A stretch of 64,000 nt of DNA from Candidatus Delongbacteria bacterium (lineage in GTDB: Bacteria > UBA4055), in contig JAFGVM010000016.1 of the NCBI GenBank assembly GCA_016937995.1, positions 1-64,000 on the forward strand, given 5' to 3'. Below are positions 9,275 through 18,772 of the stretch, in pieces; the first letter of the stretch is position 1; every line of letters begins with the position of its first letter. Under the pieces are notes generated by a model, which was not told the origin of the DNA, made no database searches, and saw only the letters and a program-made list of their open reading frames with translations. A program made the translations under genes and the position numbers.

Positions 9275-10351
9275 ATGAAGATCATAGGATTGATCGTAAC
9301 TTTGATTTTTATCTCTAATTTATCTGGGCTTGATAATTTATTAAAAAAATCAGACCTCAGAGTTCCCAAGATCGATTATGAGCCAAGAACTTATATTTGC
9401 CTTCACACAACTGAAAAAATTAATATTGATGGAAAAGGATCAGAAAAAGTCTGGATAAATGCTCAATGGACCGATCTGTTCGTTGATATTGAAGGTGATC
9501 TAAAACCAAAACCTGAGTTTGATACTAAGGTTAAGATGCTTTGGGATGATAACTTTATGTATTTCTATGCTGAAATGGTGGAACCTCATCTGTGGGCGAC
9601 TTTAACTGAAAGAGATGCTGTGATCTATCATGATAATGATTTTGAGATATTCATTGATCCTGACGGAGATACTCATAACTATTATGAGCTCGAATTCAAT
9701 CTGTTTGGAACTCTATGGGATCTATTACTTACGAAACCTTACCGTGACGGTGGTCATGCAATTGATGCATGGGATGTCAGAGATATTAAGTATGCTTTAA
9801 ATTTAGACGGAACTTTGAACGATCCGTCTGACATTGATAAAGGTTGGTCTATTGAAGTTGCAATTCCATGGAACGTTCTTGAGGAGGCAGCAGGTCATGG
9901 TGGGCCACCTGTGAATGGAGAGTATTGGAAAGTTAATTTTTCAAGAGTTCAGTGGGACACAGAGATCATTGATGGTAAATACATAAAGAAGAATGATCCG
10001 GAACATAACTGGGTCTGGTCTCCTCAGGGATTGATCGCTATGCATTTCCCTGAGATGTGGGGGATCGTGGATTTTAGAATAGAAAATTTAAAACGACACG
10101 CAACTTTCAAGCTTTACGAAAATGAAAAATGGATACTGAGACAGCTTTATTACGGAATGAAATATTACAAAGATAAAAACAAAGTTTACCCGCAGAATTT
10201 GACTGAGCTGTATTCTTTCATGGGGATTGGAGAATTAGAAGTAATCCCTGAATTGAAACTTACTCAATCCATGTTTGAAATAACTTTATCATCAGAAGAA
10301 AATACGAAATGGCACATTAATAATAACGGTAAATTATGGATGGGCAAATAA
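9275..10351 (+). CDS. Secreted CBM9-like carbohydrate-binding protein
   Basis: Signal peptide of ~18 residues, then a family 9-like carbohydrate-binding module filling ~45-270. Its pattern is 'INIDGKGSEKVWINAQWTD', 'KMLWDDNFMYFYAEM', 'DNDFEIFIDPDGDTHNYYE' and 'GWSIEVAIPW', the usual order in CBM9 domains, which bind glycan ends. The C-terminal ~80 residues are not recognised. It overlaps the next gene (GHL10-like glycosidase) by one base in TAATG, so the two are translationally coupled. It is the first gene of the sugar region, which suggests it binds the polysaccharide or cell-surface glycan that the cluster handles. Confidence 0.8.
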   Translation: MKIIGLIVTLIFISNLSGLDNLLKKSDLRVPKIDYEPRTYICLHTTEKINIDGKGSEKVWINAQWTDLFVDIEGDLKPKPEFDTKVKMLWDDNFMYFYAEMVEPHLWATLTERDAVIYHDNDFEIFIDPDGDTHNYYELEFNLFGTLWDLLLTKPYRDGGHAIDAWDVRDIKYALNLDGTLNDPSDIDKGWSIEVAIPWNVLEEAAGHGGPPVNGEYWKVNFSRVQWDTEIIDGKYIKKNDPEHNWVWSPQGLIAMHFPEMWGIVDFRIENLKRHATFKLYENEKWILRQLYYGMKYYKDKNKVYPQNLTELYSFMGIGELEVIPELKLTQSMFEITLSSEENTKWHINNNGKLWMGK

Positions 10352-11331
10352 TGAAAATATATACGTGGGTTCATGAAGATAAGACAAAATCAAAAGAACA
10401 GTGGAAAGATCATTTCAGTTTTTTGAAAGAAGGTGGCTTTGATACTGTATTCCTTGGTGGAAATATTGAATTTATAAAAGAAATAGCCCCAATTGCAAAA
10501 GAAATTGGGCTTGAAATTCAAGCATGGTTCTGGACTTTGAATGTAAATAATGATGAATTAGTTCAAAAAGAACATCCTGAATGGTTCAATGTTAGCAGAC
10601 TTGGGCAAAGCTCTCTGACCGACCCACCATATGTAGATTATTACAAATGGTTATGTCCTTCCAGACCTGAAGTTACTGAATATATCACTGAAAATATACT
10701 GAAAATACTGGAAATTGATTCTATCTCAGGTATTCATTTGGACTATGTAAGACATCCTGATCAGTATTTACCTGAAGGATTACTTAAAAATTATGATCTG
10801 GAAGATATCTATTATCCTGAATTTGACTTCTGTTACTGCGAAACCTGCAGAGAAAAATTTTTAAAAGAGACAGGAATAGATATTAAGTCTGAATCGCACA
10901 TAGAACATGATGATGACTGGTTCGAATTCAGATTAAGATCTGTGATCGATCTTGTAAATCATATCTCTGAAAAAGTTCGTGAAAAGAACAAAAAGATCAC
11001 TGCTGCAGTTTTCCCTACTCCTGATATGGCTTCAATAATGGTAAGACAGGACTGGGCAAGATGGAATATTGACGGTGCTTTTCCGATGCTGTATAATAAA
11101 TTTTATAATGAGGATACTATCTGGATCGGAGACTCTTTAGAAGAATGTATTGAAGATACGAACGGGGAAATTTCCATTTCTGCAGGTTTGTATCTTCCGG
11201 AAATGAAATTATCTGATTTCGCAGACGCTTTAAAATATTCTATCAATTCAGGAGTAGCTGGAATTTCTTTATTCCCAAGCGATAAAATAACTAAAGAACA
11301 TTTAGAAGTAAGAAAAACAATTAATAATTAA
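10351..11331 (+). CDS. GHL10-like putative glycosidase
   Basis: A TIM-barrel protein of 326 residues resembling the GHL10/DUF187 group of putative glycosidases. Seen are 'WTLNVNNDELVQKEHPEWF', 'CPSRPEVTEYITENILKIL', 'GIHLDYVRHP' (the strand-4 motif with a likely catalytic Asp) and a CxxC-bearing loop 'CYCETCREKFLKETG'. I chose the ATG at 10351, which overlaps the preceding stop as TAATG and follows GGATGGGC; an ATG at 10336 has no ribosome site. There is no signal peptide, so it probably acts in the cytoplasm, unlike its CBM9 neighbour. Substrate unknown. Confidence 0.75.
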   Translation: MKIYTWVHEDKTKSKEQWKDHFSFLKEGGFDTVFLGGNIEFIKEIAPIAKEIGLEIQAWFWTLNVNNDELVQKEHPEWFNVSRLGQSSLTDPPYVDYYKWLCPSRPEVTEYITENILKILEIDSISGIHLDYVRHPDQYLPEGLLKNYDLEDIYYPEFDFCYCETCREKFLKETGIDIKSESHIEHDDDWFEFRLRSVIDLVNHISEKVREKNKKITAAVFPTPDMASIMVRQDWARWNIDGAFPMLYNKFYNEDTIWIGDSLEECIEDTNGEISISAGLYLPEMKLSDFADALKYSINSGVAGISLFPSDKITKEHLEVRKTINN

Positions 11332-11344
11332 TAATGGAAAATGT

Positions 11345-11369
11345 AGGGGAGGGTTTCTAACCCTCCCCT
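11345..11369. repeat. Dispersed hairpin, TGTAGGGG family
   Basis: Stem AGGGGAGGGTT/AACCCTCCCCT with a 3-base loop, flanked by TGT and CTTTTAAAA. It lies between the GHL10-like gene and the kinase gene and may terminate the former. Confidence 0.75.
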
Positions 11370-11377
11370 CTTTTAAA

Positions 11378-12487
11378 ATGGACAAAACTATGAACAAACA
11401 ACTCTTAATACAAACAGCTGAAAAATTCTCCACAGCATCAAACTCCAAAGAAATCCTTATAGGATTCGATGGTTTCATTGATAATATTCTAAGACCGGTG
11501 AAAGCGAGAAAAGATCATGAGAATTTTACTCCGATCGATGATATAATTACTTTTTCTGACAGGATCAGAAGTGCATCAGGTAAAAGCACGAACATCGAGA
11601 TAGTAAAAGAAAGATCAAGTATGGGTGGGAATGGACCTATCATGGCAAATTCTTTGATCGAACTGGGAAATACTATGAATTTTATCGGTTCTCTTGGAAA
11701 TAATGAAATTTTACAGATATTCAGACCTTTTAGCGATAAATGCAACAATGTATTATCATTCTCAGATCCGGGAATAACTGATGCTTTTGAAATGAATGAC
11801 GGAAAAGTAATGTTCAATTACCCTCAAAGTATACTTAACATCAGCTGGGAAATGATCTTAGAAAAAGTCGGTATTAACACTCTCAGAGAAAACATAGAAA
11901 GATCAACTTACCTGGCTTTAGTCAACTGGACTATGATACCAATGATGAACGGGATCTTTAAAGGTCTACTAGAAATACTCTCAGAAACTGCTGAAAGGAA
12001 AACAATTTATATTGATCTCACTGACCCGAGAAAAAGATCAAGGGAAGACTTAAAAGAATGCTTAGATCTTTTGATGCAAATTAATGAGTTTGCAGATGTG
12101 ATACTCGGACTTAATGAAAGTGAAGCATGTCAAGTGGCTGAAGTTGTTGAAGTGAATACAGAATATCAAGATATCAAAGAACTCGCTGAGAATATTCTTA
12201 CTGCAATTAAGATCAAAGCTATTGTCATTCATAGTATCAAGCAGGCATCTGTTGCCACAGAAGAAAATTCTTTCATAGTTGATGGACCTTATACTCCAAA
12301 TCCTAAACTTTCCACTGGAGCAGGTGATATCTTCAATGCAGGTTTCTATGGAGGGTATATGACAGGATTAAAACTTGATGAATGTCTTATCACAGGTGTC
12401 TGCAATTCCGGATTCTATGTCCGCAACGAACGACCGGCAACAAAGAATGAACTCATTGAGTTCATTAAAAAAATTATAACGATTTAA
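11378..12487 (+). CDS. PfkB/ribokinase-family sugar kinase
   Basis: ATP-dependent kinase of the PfkB fold; it phosphorylates a sugar or nucleoside alcohol. The signature [10 protein letters not shown] is at ~314-323, with the catalytic base Asp317. The N-terminal [10 protein letters not shown] and [17 protein letters not shown] segments are the substrate-side motifs. At 369 residues it is slightly longer than most. The substrate cannot be read from the sequence; in this cluster a hexose is likely. Neither ATG (11378 or 11390) has a strong ribosome site, so the start is uncertain by four residues. Confidence 0.8.
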   Translation: MDKTMNKQLLIQTAEKFSTASNSKEILIGFDGFIDNILRPVKARKDHENFTPIDDIITFSDRIRSASGKSTNIEIVKERSSMGGNGPIMANSLIELGNTMNFIGSLGNNEILQIFRPFSDKCNNVLSFSDPGITDAFEMNDGKVMFNYPQSILNISWEMILEKVGINTLRENIERSTYLALVNWTMIPMMNGIFKGLLEILSETAERKTIYIDLTDPRKRSREDLKECLDLLMQINEFADVILGLNESEACQVAEVVEVNTEYQDIKELAENILTAIKIKAIVIHSIKQASVATEENSFIVDGPYTPNPKLSTGAGDIFNAGFYGGYMTGLKLDECLITGVCNSGFYVRNERPATKNELIEFIKKIITI

Positions 12488-12493
12488 AGAACA

Positions 12494-12568
12494 GTCATTG
12501 CGAACACAATGTGTGTGGCAATCTAGACCACATATAGATTGCTTCGTCATTTTATTCCTCGCAATGAC
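12494..12568. repeat. Dispersed palindrome with GTCATTGCGA ends
   Basis: A 75-base imperfect palindrome: outer GTCATTGCGA/TCGCAATGAC and inner GGCAATCTA/TAGATTGC. Copies or parts recur at 21312-21389, 21703-21788, 21801-21839 and 29686-29721. It fills the gap between the kinase and GH130 genes. Such elements are usually non-coding mobile or structural repeats. Confidence 0.75.
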
Positions 12569-12581
12569 AAAAGGAGAATAC

Positions 12582-13550
12582 ATGGCAGAAATAATATCAA
12601 ATCCATTACCAAATATCCCCTGGGAAGAAAAACCACAAAACTACAACGGACAGGTATGGCGTTACAGTCAAAACCCAATAATCCCGAGAGATCTTTTAAA
12701 AAAATCTAACAGTATCTTCAATAGTGCGGCTGTCCCTTTCAAAGATGGATTTGCTGGAGTGTTTCGTTGCGACAACAGACAGAGACAGATGAGAATACAT
12801 ACAGGATTTTCAAAGAACGGGATTGACTGGAGTATCGAAGAAGAACCTATCAAATTCATCTCAAATGACCCGGAGATCGGAAAATTTGAATATGCTTATG
12901 ATCCCAGAGTAACTAAGATAGAAGACAAATATTATGTGACCTGGTGTAACGGATATCACGGACCGACTATCGGAGTTGCATGGACTACAGATTTTAAAGA
13001 ATATCATCAGCTTGAAAATGCTTTTTTACCATATAACAGAAATGGTGTTTTATTCCCAAAGAAGATCAATGGAAACTATGCAATGGTGTCACGCCCAAGT
13101 GATACTGGGCATACTGCTTTCGGAGATATTTTCTACAGTGAAAGTCCTGATCTTGTTTACTGGGGGAAACACAGGCACGTAATGTCACCGATCAGAGATG
13201 GATGGCAAAGTACAAAGATCGGTCCCGGACCTGTTCCAATCGAAACTTCTGAAGGCTGGTTAATGATCTATCACGGAGTTCTTACATCATGCAACGGATT
13301 TGTATATCATATGGGTGTTGCTTTACTTGATCTTAACGAACCATGGAAAGTAATAAAACGATCAAAAAAATACATCTTAGCACCTTGGGAAATCTATGAA
13401 TGTGTGGGAGATGTACCTAACGTTGTTTTCCCTTGTGCTGCTTTAACTGACTCTGAAACAGGCAGGATCGCGATCTATTACGGATGTGCTGATACCGTCA
13501 CAGGACTAGCTTTCACAACTGTTGATGAATTAATGAATGCGATGGAATAA
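12582..13550 (+). CDS. GH130 beta-mannoside phosphorylase-like enzyme
   Basis: A GH130 five-bladed propeller of 322 residues. Enzymes of this family phosphorolyse beta-mannosides, releasing mannose 1-phosphate. Visible motifs are '[19 protein letters not shown]', the catalytic-type Asp107 in [17 protein letters not shown], '[19 protein letters not shown]', and '[11 protein letters not shown]...IYYGCADT' near the C-terminus. The exact substrate (mannosyl-glucose, manno-oligosaccharide or mannosyl-GlcNAc) cannot be told. Start chosen at the ATG at 12582, behind AAAGGAG; an in-frame reading from 12498 lies inside the palindromic repeat and is rejected. Together with GH38 and the ABC importer it points to mannoside use. 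Confidence 0.88.
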   Translation: MAEIISNPLPNIPWEEKPQNYNGQVWRYSQNPIIPRDLLKKSNSIFNSAAVPFKDGFAGVFRCDNRQRQMRIHTGFSKNGIDWSIEEEPIKFISNDPEIGKFEYAYDPRVTKIEDKYYVTWCNGYHGPTIGVAWTTDFKEYHQLENAFLPYNRNGVLFPKKINGNYAMVSRPSDTGHTAFGDIFYSESPDLVYWGKHRHVMSPIRDGWQSTKIGPGPVPIETSEGWLMIYHGVLTSCNGFVYHMGVALLDLNEPWKVIKRSKKYILAPWEIYECVGDVPNVVFPCAALTDSETGRIAIYYGCADTVTGLAFTTVDELMNAME

Positions 13551-13630
13551 CTTTTTTGTATTGCAAATACATTTACAAATTATTAAGTTGTTAAATAACA
13601 TACACTATCGATAAAAATATTGGAGCATAA

Positions 13631-14347
13631 ATGAAGATAAGAGCTTTAATCTTAATAATTATAGTTGGATTACTTAACTTTGGGTGTACGGATACTGATT
13701 CTGATCCAACTCAACCTCTTGATATTTGAATCATTGTTCTACAACCTTGTGAAAGTGATACTTTTTTGACTGAAACTAATTTTACTGTAGTTACCCAACT
13801 ATCTGGAAGTACTTCAAATTATTCTCGTATTAATTATTATCTTGGTAAAGATAGTATTCCTGTTGTTGTTATTGATAATGATGAACTCGATTCCTTGGTA
13901 GAAGATTCTCAATTTACTGTTACAGTAAATACTATTGGTTATGTTGAAGGGGATTATGACCTTATCGTTGAAACTATTGCAACAGACCAAACTACAGAAA
14001 CTGTTACAGTACCAATATATCTAATATTACCTTATCATCCACCCCTATGGATTGATTTTGATATCCTAACACCTGATGATAGTTCAGAGTTCACTGTTGG
14101 GGACACGATAAATTTTGAAGTTGCGATAATGGGTTATGCGACAAGCTTTATACAATTTGAAGCTTTTATAGATTCATCTAATGTTCCATTCTATGAGACA
14201 CCAACTTTTGATGATTCTTTAATATTTAATTGTCTTACTGACAGTTTATCTGTAGGAATTCATAGCATTAAATTTGAATTAAAGGACATATATTCTGATA
14301 TAAGAGAAAAAAGGTTTAACTTTAGCCTTATTGACAGTATTAAATAA
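13631..14347 (+). pseudogene. Broken paralogue of the 3731-5926 lipoprotein
   Basis: From the ATG at 13631 a lipoprotein signal is encoded with the Cys at codon 19 (LLNFGCTDTD), followed by an in-frame TGA at 13727-13729 (codon 33). After the stop the same frame stays open to 14347. It is clearly homologous to residues ~40-250 of the large lipoprotein at 3731-5926: compare 'TNFTVVTQLSGSTSNYSRIN' here with 'TSFTVIVQLTGLTENYSQIN' there, and the shared 'TFDDSLIF/TFDDTLYF'. The C-terminal propeller part is missing. I call it a decayed, truncated copy. TGA is a normal stop in this genome, so readthrough is unlikely. A TTG at 13766 could start a fragment without a signal peptide. Confidence 0.75.
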
Positions 14348-14458
14348 AAATTCAAGACTGATCAAAAACGAGTTATTCAAGGAGAATTCTGATTTTGAGA
14401 TCTGGAGCTTAGATGACCTAAGTGACAGAATCATAAATCGGTATTCGACGCAGAAGAA

Positions 14459-14502
14459 CGAAGTTTTTCAGCAGTCGAAAGACGAAGTTTTTCAGCAGTC
14501 GA
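14459..14502. repeat. Two-copy tandem repeat
   Basis: The 20-mer CGAAGTTTTTCAGCAGTCGA occurs at 14459-14478 and again at 14483-14502 (period 24). It lies between the broken lipoprotein gene and the convergent SEFIR gene and shows no coding sense. Confidence 0.8.
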
Positions 14503-15918
14503 CTACGGCATTGTGCACATGTCTTTGAAATTAAGCAATGCATATGGATCAATTTTAAACCCATCCCACTCAGGTACATATATCTCCTCATTCTCCATTG
14601 ATTCTAATACAGCTTCAAGTTCCATTTTCTTAACAACACCTAGTATTTTTTTGATCGTATCAAAATAATGCCTTGATTCACACCTAGAGAAAATATCAAA
14701 TGGTCTGTCTGGAAAGGTCATATGTACAAGTGACTCCGGGAACCATCCCTGCTGATGTCCGAATCTTAGAGATTGTACACAGTTCACTATGTATAGTATA
14801 AAATCGGTCTGAAGTACTTCATTAAAAGTGACATAATCCGATCTTGAGTGTTTCATCAAAATATCTGCATGAAGGGATTTCCTCCCCAGTTTCAACCTTT
14901 CGTTTCTGTAGACAAAACTGCTTAAATGATTATGGAATATCTCAAATCCCTGAAGTTGTTCAAACCCGAGATTATCTTTTTCGATATAATATCTGTCCTG
15001 GATCAGATCTTCAATGAGATCATATCTGTCATGTTTCATTAATGCTGCGATACAATATAAGAACAATTCATGGATAAAAAATTTAAATATATCCAGACCG
15101 CATGGATGTTTATATTCGTAACCTTCCGGGAAAACCAGATATTTAGTTAAAGACTGAAAGAAATCATGCATTCTTTTGCCAATGAAATCATCGAACATAT
15201 ACTGCCCTATCATATATACAAGCTCAACAAATTCATTCTTATATATAAAATACTCATCACCCGAGCTGAATATCTTTTCATCATATTCTTCATCATTTTC
15301 ATCAAGATCTATCCTGAATTTTTCAAGGTTCTTTGAAAATACATTAAAATATTCTGTTACTAGTCCAATAGCATTCGGACGTCCCTCTTTGATTGCCTTT
15401 TTTGCTGAGATATAAAGATCCGTCGTTTCAAGAGAGAATTTCTCATCTTCACTGAAACTTAAAGCCTCTCCGAAATTGGGTTTCACATAAATAGGTCTGT
15501 CATGGATCCAACGTAAAAGCTTTTCCATGTTTTTGCTGAAAGTACCCTCGTCTGACAGATCTATGTACGATCTAAGTTTATAAAATTCAGGGATATATGG
15601 GTTGCCGTATTCATCCTTCTCAGAGAAAACAACTATGAATTTATTATTGTCAATTTTATTATAAAGCTCTTCAGAGATAATTTGAGCACCTTTGTCAGTT
15701 AAATATCTTTTACTGCAGATTATTAAAACTTTGTCTGTTTCAACATCCGTAACAGAATCTTCAATAAATACTTTGGCATCATCACTTTCTTTCAGATCGT
15801 ATTTATCAAATATAACATCCACATTTGAATCAACCAGTTTTTCAGCCAGTGCCTCTACCCAGTTATCATGCTTGGGTGTTTCCCAGTTGTATGAAATGAA
15901 TACTTTCGGTCTTATCAT
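14503..15918 (-). CDS. SEFIR-domain protein, putative immune effector
   Basis: The N-terminal ~140 residues are a SEFIR domain (TIR superfamily): 'PKVFISYNWETPKHDNWV', 'VDVIFDKYDLKESDDAKVF' and 'DKVLIICSKRYLTDKG' match the box 1, box 2 and strand D regions. Residues ~160-471 are mostly helical and not recognised. SEFIR and TIR proteins in bacteria can be NAD-degrading effectors in anti-phage defence; here this is inference, since I cannot confirm the catalytic Glu. The gene stands alone, without a visible sensor partner, next to a pseudogene and repeats, which suggests a mobile defence cargo. GGAG precedes the ATG at good distance. Confidence 0.8.
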   Translation of the reverse strand: MIRPKVFISYNWETPKHDNWVEALAEKLVDSNVDVIFDKYDLKESDDAKVFIEDSVTDVETDKVLIICSKRYLTDKGAQIISEELYNKIDNNKFIVVFSEKDEYGNPYIPEFYKLRSYIDLSDEGTFSKNMEKLLRWIHDRPIYVKPNFGEALSFSEDEKFSLETTDLYISAKKAIKEGRPNAIGLVTEYFNVFSKNLEKFRIDLDENDEEYDEKIFSSGDEYFIYKNEFVELVYMIGQYMFDDFIGKRMHDFFQSLTKYLVFPEGYEYKHPCGLDIFKFFIHELFLYCIAALMKHDRYDLIEDLIQDRYYIEKDNLGFEQLQGFEIFHNHLSSFVYRNERLKLGRKSLHADILMKHSRSDYVTFNEVLQTDFILYIVNCVQSLRFGHQQGWFPESLVHMTFPDRPFDIFSRCESRHYFDTIKKILGVVKKMELEAVLESMENEEIYVPEWDGFKIDPYALLNFKDMCTMP

Positions 15919-15980
15919 TTAATTTCTCCAGTATAAACTTTTTACATTTTTAAAATATAAAGATAATAAACACTGTTAGC

Positions 15981-16073
15981 AAGGGCAGGGGCGAATAATA
16001 ATTCGCCCGTTTTTTGTGTATCATTTAAATAAAATTGTTACAAAGGGCATATTGTGATACGCCCCTGCCCCTT
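15981..16073. repeat. Composite palindromic element of ~93 bp
   Basis: The ends AAGGGCAGGGGC (15981-15992) and GCCCCTGCCCCTT (16061-16073) are inverted repeats with one bulged base. Inside is a hairpin GGGCG.../...CGCCC with a T-run (terminator-like) and an unrelated AT-rich middle. It looks like a small non-autonomous element of the GGGG-hairpin family. Its end touches the stop codon of the MFS gene. Confidence 0.6.
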
Positions 16074-17355
16074 ATCTATGATTCGGATATTTTTTCATTG
16101 AATAGAACATGTAGAATATCGATATGAAAATAAAAACTGCTGCAAGCATGAATGTATTGAAATAACCTATATACAGATATATACCTACTCCTATCAGAGG
16201 AGCAAATGCCCCCCTTACTCCAGTCAGAGTAATATGGATCGACTGATATGTGCTCACATCATCATTGATGCAGAAATATGCACTTCCTATATTCCACAAA
16301 AGAAGCATCATAGCAAAAAATACAGCTAAAAATGTATGTGCGATCAAAAGAGAATAATAAAATGTCATATTCATTAAATTAAAATTTGCCGACCAGTATT
16401 CTGTGATACCGAGAAAAATCAAAAATAGCATAAGGGACAGAAATGTAAAGATCGCAAACTTTCTCGGATCTGTTTTTCCTATGTATCTTCCCATGAACGG
16501 TAGTATTATGAGCGATAATAAAGTAGCCTGATTTTTATAGAATGCTACTGATGAATAGTTCAGATGAAGAACATCTTCAAAAAATATCGTCATAACAGGC
16601 CATGCTATCATGAAAGACAAACCATAGAACATGAACCCTACTTCAAAATCTCTGTATGGTTTATTCTGCTTAATCACTGATGTCATACTTGAAATAGATC
16701 CTGCCAGGCTTTTCATCATTGTCGTTTTGTTCTCAGCAGGTTTATCTCTATATGGTATCCTCAGAAAAATATATCCGCCTATTATGCTCAGTATCGCAGT
16801 AACAGGATAAATGTATCTGAAAGAATAATTGTCGAAGTCCAGTAATGATCCAATGATGAAAACAGTAGCAACAACGGTTAATTTGTTGATAGTTGCAACC
16901 CGGCTGTAAATATCCCCGAAATTTTTCTCGGAATAACTTTGTCTCAGGATCATGTTCATTAAAGGCATCATCAAAGGTTTTGTGAGTGAATAGGCAAGAT
17001 ATATACCTATGAAAAAATAATGGAAGAATATCTCACCCTTAGTTGCGGAAGTAAAGAATATCAGTAGAAACAGCGGAAGTTTTGTTGCCCAGATCGAGAT
17101 CCTGTAAAGTTTCTTTTTATCATCTGTTCTTTTTATCAGCTGGTTGAATATAACAGAGAAAAGCATTACGATCAGGCTCACCTGTAAGATCACACCCACA
17201 AGAACTGATGGTCCGTCAAGACTTTTAATGAATACAAATTCATTTAAGGATATCGCACCCACAGAAAATGCTTCAAATATCTCTGCCCAGAGATGCAACT
17301 TGAATGCTACTTTTTCCCTTCTGTAAAGACCTATTGTACTCAGCAAACCTGCCAA
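16072..17355 (-). CDS. MFS-type transporter
   Basis: 427 residues with about twelve hydrophobic segments, a central cytoplasmic loop near 205-225 and no large soluble domain, as in major facilitator transporters. The FGDIYSRVATINKLT segment and the MKSLAGSISSMTSVIKQNK loop fit the fold, but I see no substrate-specific motif. The TTG start at 17355 follows ACGGAG at normal spacing. Its place between the SEFIR gene and the ABC importer does not settle its cargo; sugar or drug export are both possible. Confidence 0.75.
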   Translation of the reverse strand: MAGLLSTIGLYRREKVAFKLHLWAEIFEAFSVGAISLNEFVFIKSLDGPSVLVGVILQVSLIVMLFSVIFNQLIKRTDDKKKLYRISIWATKLPLFLLIFFTSATKGEIFFHYFFIGIYLAYSLTKPLMMPLMNMILRQSYSEKNFGDIYSRVATINKLTVVATVFIIGSLLDFDNYSFRYIYPVTAILSIIGGYIFLRIPYRDKPAENKTTMMKSLAGSISSMTSVIKQNKPYRDFEVGFMFYGLSFMIAWPVMTIFFEDVLHLNYSSVAFYKNQATLLSLIILPFMGRYIGKTDPRKFAIFTFLSLMLFLIFLGITEYWSANFNLMNMTFYYSLLIAHTFLAVFFAMMLLLWNIGSAYFCINDDVSTYQSIHITLTGVRGAFAPLIGVGIYLYIGYFNTFMLAAVFIFISIFYMFYSMKKYPNHR

Positions 17356-17450
17356 TTCTACTCCGTAAATGATTACGCATAAATATAATCAAAATATCAA
17401 AATTGGCAACATTAAGTTAGAAGTCAGAAATTAGAAATTAGAGGATAATA

Positions 17451-17500
17451 ATTATCCCAACGGGATACAAACCCTATAACCACAGGTTTAAACCTGTGGA
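17451..17500. repeat. Dispersed 50-bp repeat, copy 1 (CCACAGGTT hairpin)
   Basis: Contains ATCCCAACGGGAT and the hairpin CCACAGGTTTAAACCTGTGG. A second, direct copy is at 18773-18822. The two copies bracket the ABC ATPase gene. The rest of 17356-17651 is AT-rich, with another repeat fragment near 17525-17565 and no gene that I can see. Confidence 0.75.
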
Positions 17501-17619
17501 ACAACCCCTATATCAAGTCCGAGTATGACAACCTTCGTGTCTACGTGCCTTTGTGAGAACCCTAAAATTCTTTTTTATTATACTTGAAATTCCTATACAA
17601 TTTCCTTTATTCTTAGTAT

Positions 17620-17643
17620 GTGAAATTTCACGAAATAATTTCG
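17620..17643 (+). promoter_or_regulatory. Two overlapping palindromes before the ABC operon
   Basis: GTGAAATTTCAC (17620-17631) and CGAAATAATTTCG (17631-17643) share one base and end eight bases before the ATPase start. Perfect short palindromes in this place are typical of operators, but no regulator gene is nearby, so the role is a guess. Confidence 0.35.
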
Positions 17644-17651
17644 GGTAAAAT

Positions 17652-18728
17652 ATGGCTAAGGTAACTTTAAAAGATGTGATGAAAATATACGACGGTGGAA
17701 ATATCGCCGTAAAGGATTTTAATCTTGAGATCAAAGATAAGGAATTCATGGTTTTCGTTGGTCCTTCAGGTTGTGGAAAATCGACAACTCTGAGAATGAT
17801 CGCAGGACTCGAAGAGATCACTGAGGGAGATATTTATATCGGTGACAGAGTGGTCAATGATGTGCTTCCGAAGGATAGGGATATTGCAATGGTATTTCAG
17901 AACTATGCTTTGTATCCTCAGATGACAGTATTCGAAAATATGGCATTCGGTCTTAAACTGAGAAAATATTCAAAGAAAGATATAATTGATTCTGTTCAGA
18001 AAGCTGCTGAGATACTTGGGATCGAAGAGCTGTTGAAAAGGAGACCGAAAGCTTTATCTGGTGGTCAGAGGCAGAGAGTTGCTGTTGGTAGAGCTATTGT
18101 AAGAAAACCTAAGGTGTTTCTTTTTGATGAACCGTTATCCAACCTTGATGCAAAGCTCAGAACTCAGATGAGAACCGAGATCAAAAGACTTCATAACAGA
18201 CTTGATGCTACAATGGTTTATGTTACACACGACCAGACAGAAGCTATGACAATGGGTGACCGTATAGTTGTAATGAAGGATGGACTTATTCAGCAGGTCG
18301 ATGATCCTTTGACTTTATATAATAAACCTGTAAATAAATTCGTGGCAGGATTTATCGGTATGCCTCAGATGAATTTCTTTGATGGTATTTATGAAAATTC
18401 TGTATTCAAAAGTAAAGATGGTATCAATATTGAACTAGGAAATAAAAAAATAGAGAACGGAAAAAATATCATTCTGGGCATTAGACCTGAGGACATTGGA
18501 TCACTTACAGCAAGACAGAATGAAAATAATCCTGTTATCAAAGGAAAGATCGAAGTAATTGAACCTCTCGGTTCAGAAACATACTTGTACATTTCCTGTG
18601 GAGATCATGAGATCATTTCCAGGATCGAATCAGGTGTTGATCATTATGCGATCGGAGATAAAGTCTCATTCCCGGTGAATATAAACAAAGCACATATCTT
18701 TGACGGTGAAACAGAAAAAAGGATATAA
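17652..18728 (+). CDS. ABC sugar importer ATPase (MsmK/UgpC/MalK-like)
   Basis: ATPase subunit of a carbohydrate uptake-1 ABC transporter. All nucleotide motifs are present: Walker A GPSGCGKS (37-44), Q-loop Gln83, signature LSGGQ (135-139), Walker B VFLFDEP with Glu160, and switch His in VTHDQTEAM. The C-terminal ~120 residues are the TOBE-type regulatory domain typical of MalK relatives. Length (358) is normal. It precedes the SBP-permease fusion and the MalG-type permease, though repeats separate the genes, so they may not form one uninterrupted transcript. Confidence 0.93.
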   Translation: MAKVTLKDVMKIYDGGNIAVKDFNLEIKDKEFMVFVGPSGCGKSTTLRMIAGLEEITEGDIYIGDRVVNDVLPKDRDIAMVFQNYALYPQMTVFENMAFGLKLRKYSKKDIIDSVQKAAEILGIEELLKRRPKALSGGQRQRVAVGRAIVRKPKVFLFDEPLSNLDAKLRTQMRTEIKRLHNRLDATMVYVTHDQTEAMTMGDRIVVMKDGLIQQVDDPLTLYNKPVNKFVAGFIGMPQMNFFDGIYENSVFKSKDGINIELGNKKIENGKNIILGIRPEDIGSLTARQNENNPVIKGKIEVIEPLGSETYLYISCGDHEIISRIESGVDHYAIGDKVSFPVNINKAHIFDGETEKRI

Positions 18729-18772
18729 TCTCTCACGGAGCCACAGAGAACACAAAGAAAAATTGAGGGTTT

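Noticed and set aside
13727-13729. TGA recoded as an amino acid in the lipoprotein paralogue
   Set aside because: TGA is used as a normal stop by the GGDEF gene, pyrB and the small gene before rlmH, and the paralogue is also truncated at its C-terminus.
14459-14502. CRISPR-like array
   Set aside because: Only two units with a 4-base spacer; no cas genes in the window.
14331-14528. A 65-codon frame overlapping the tandem repeat
   Set aside because: It runs through the duplicated 20-mer, has no ribosome site and overlaps the SEFIR gene end.
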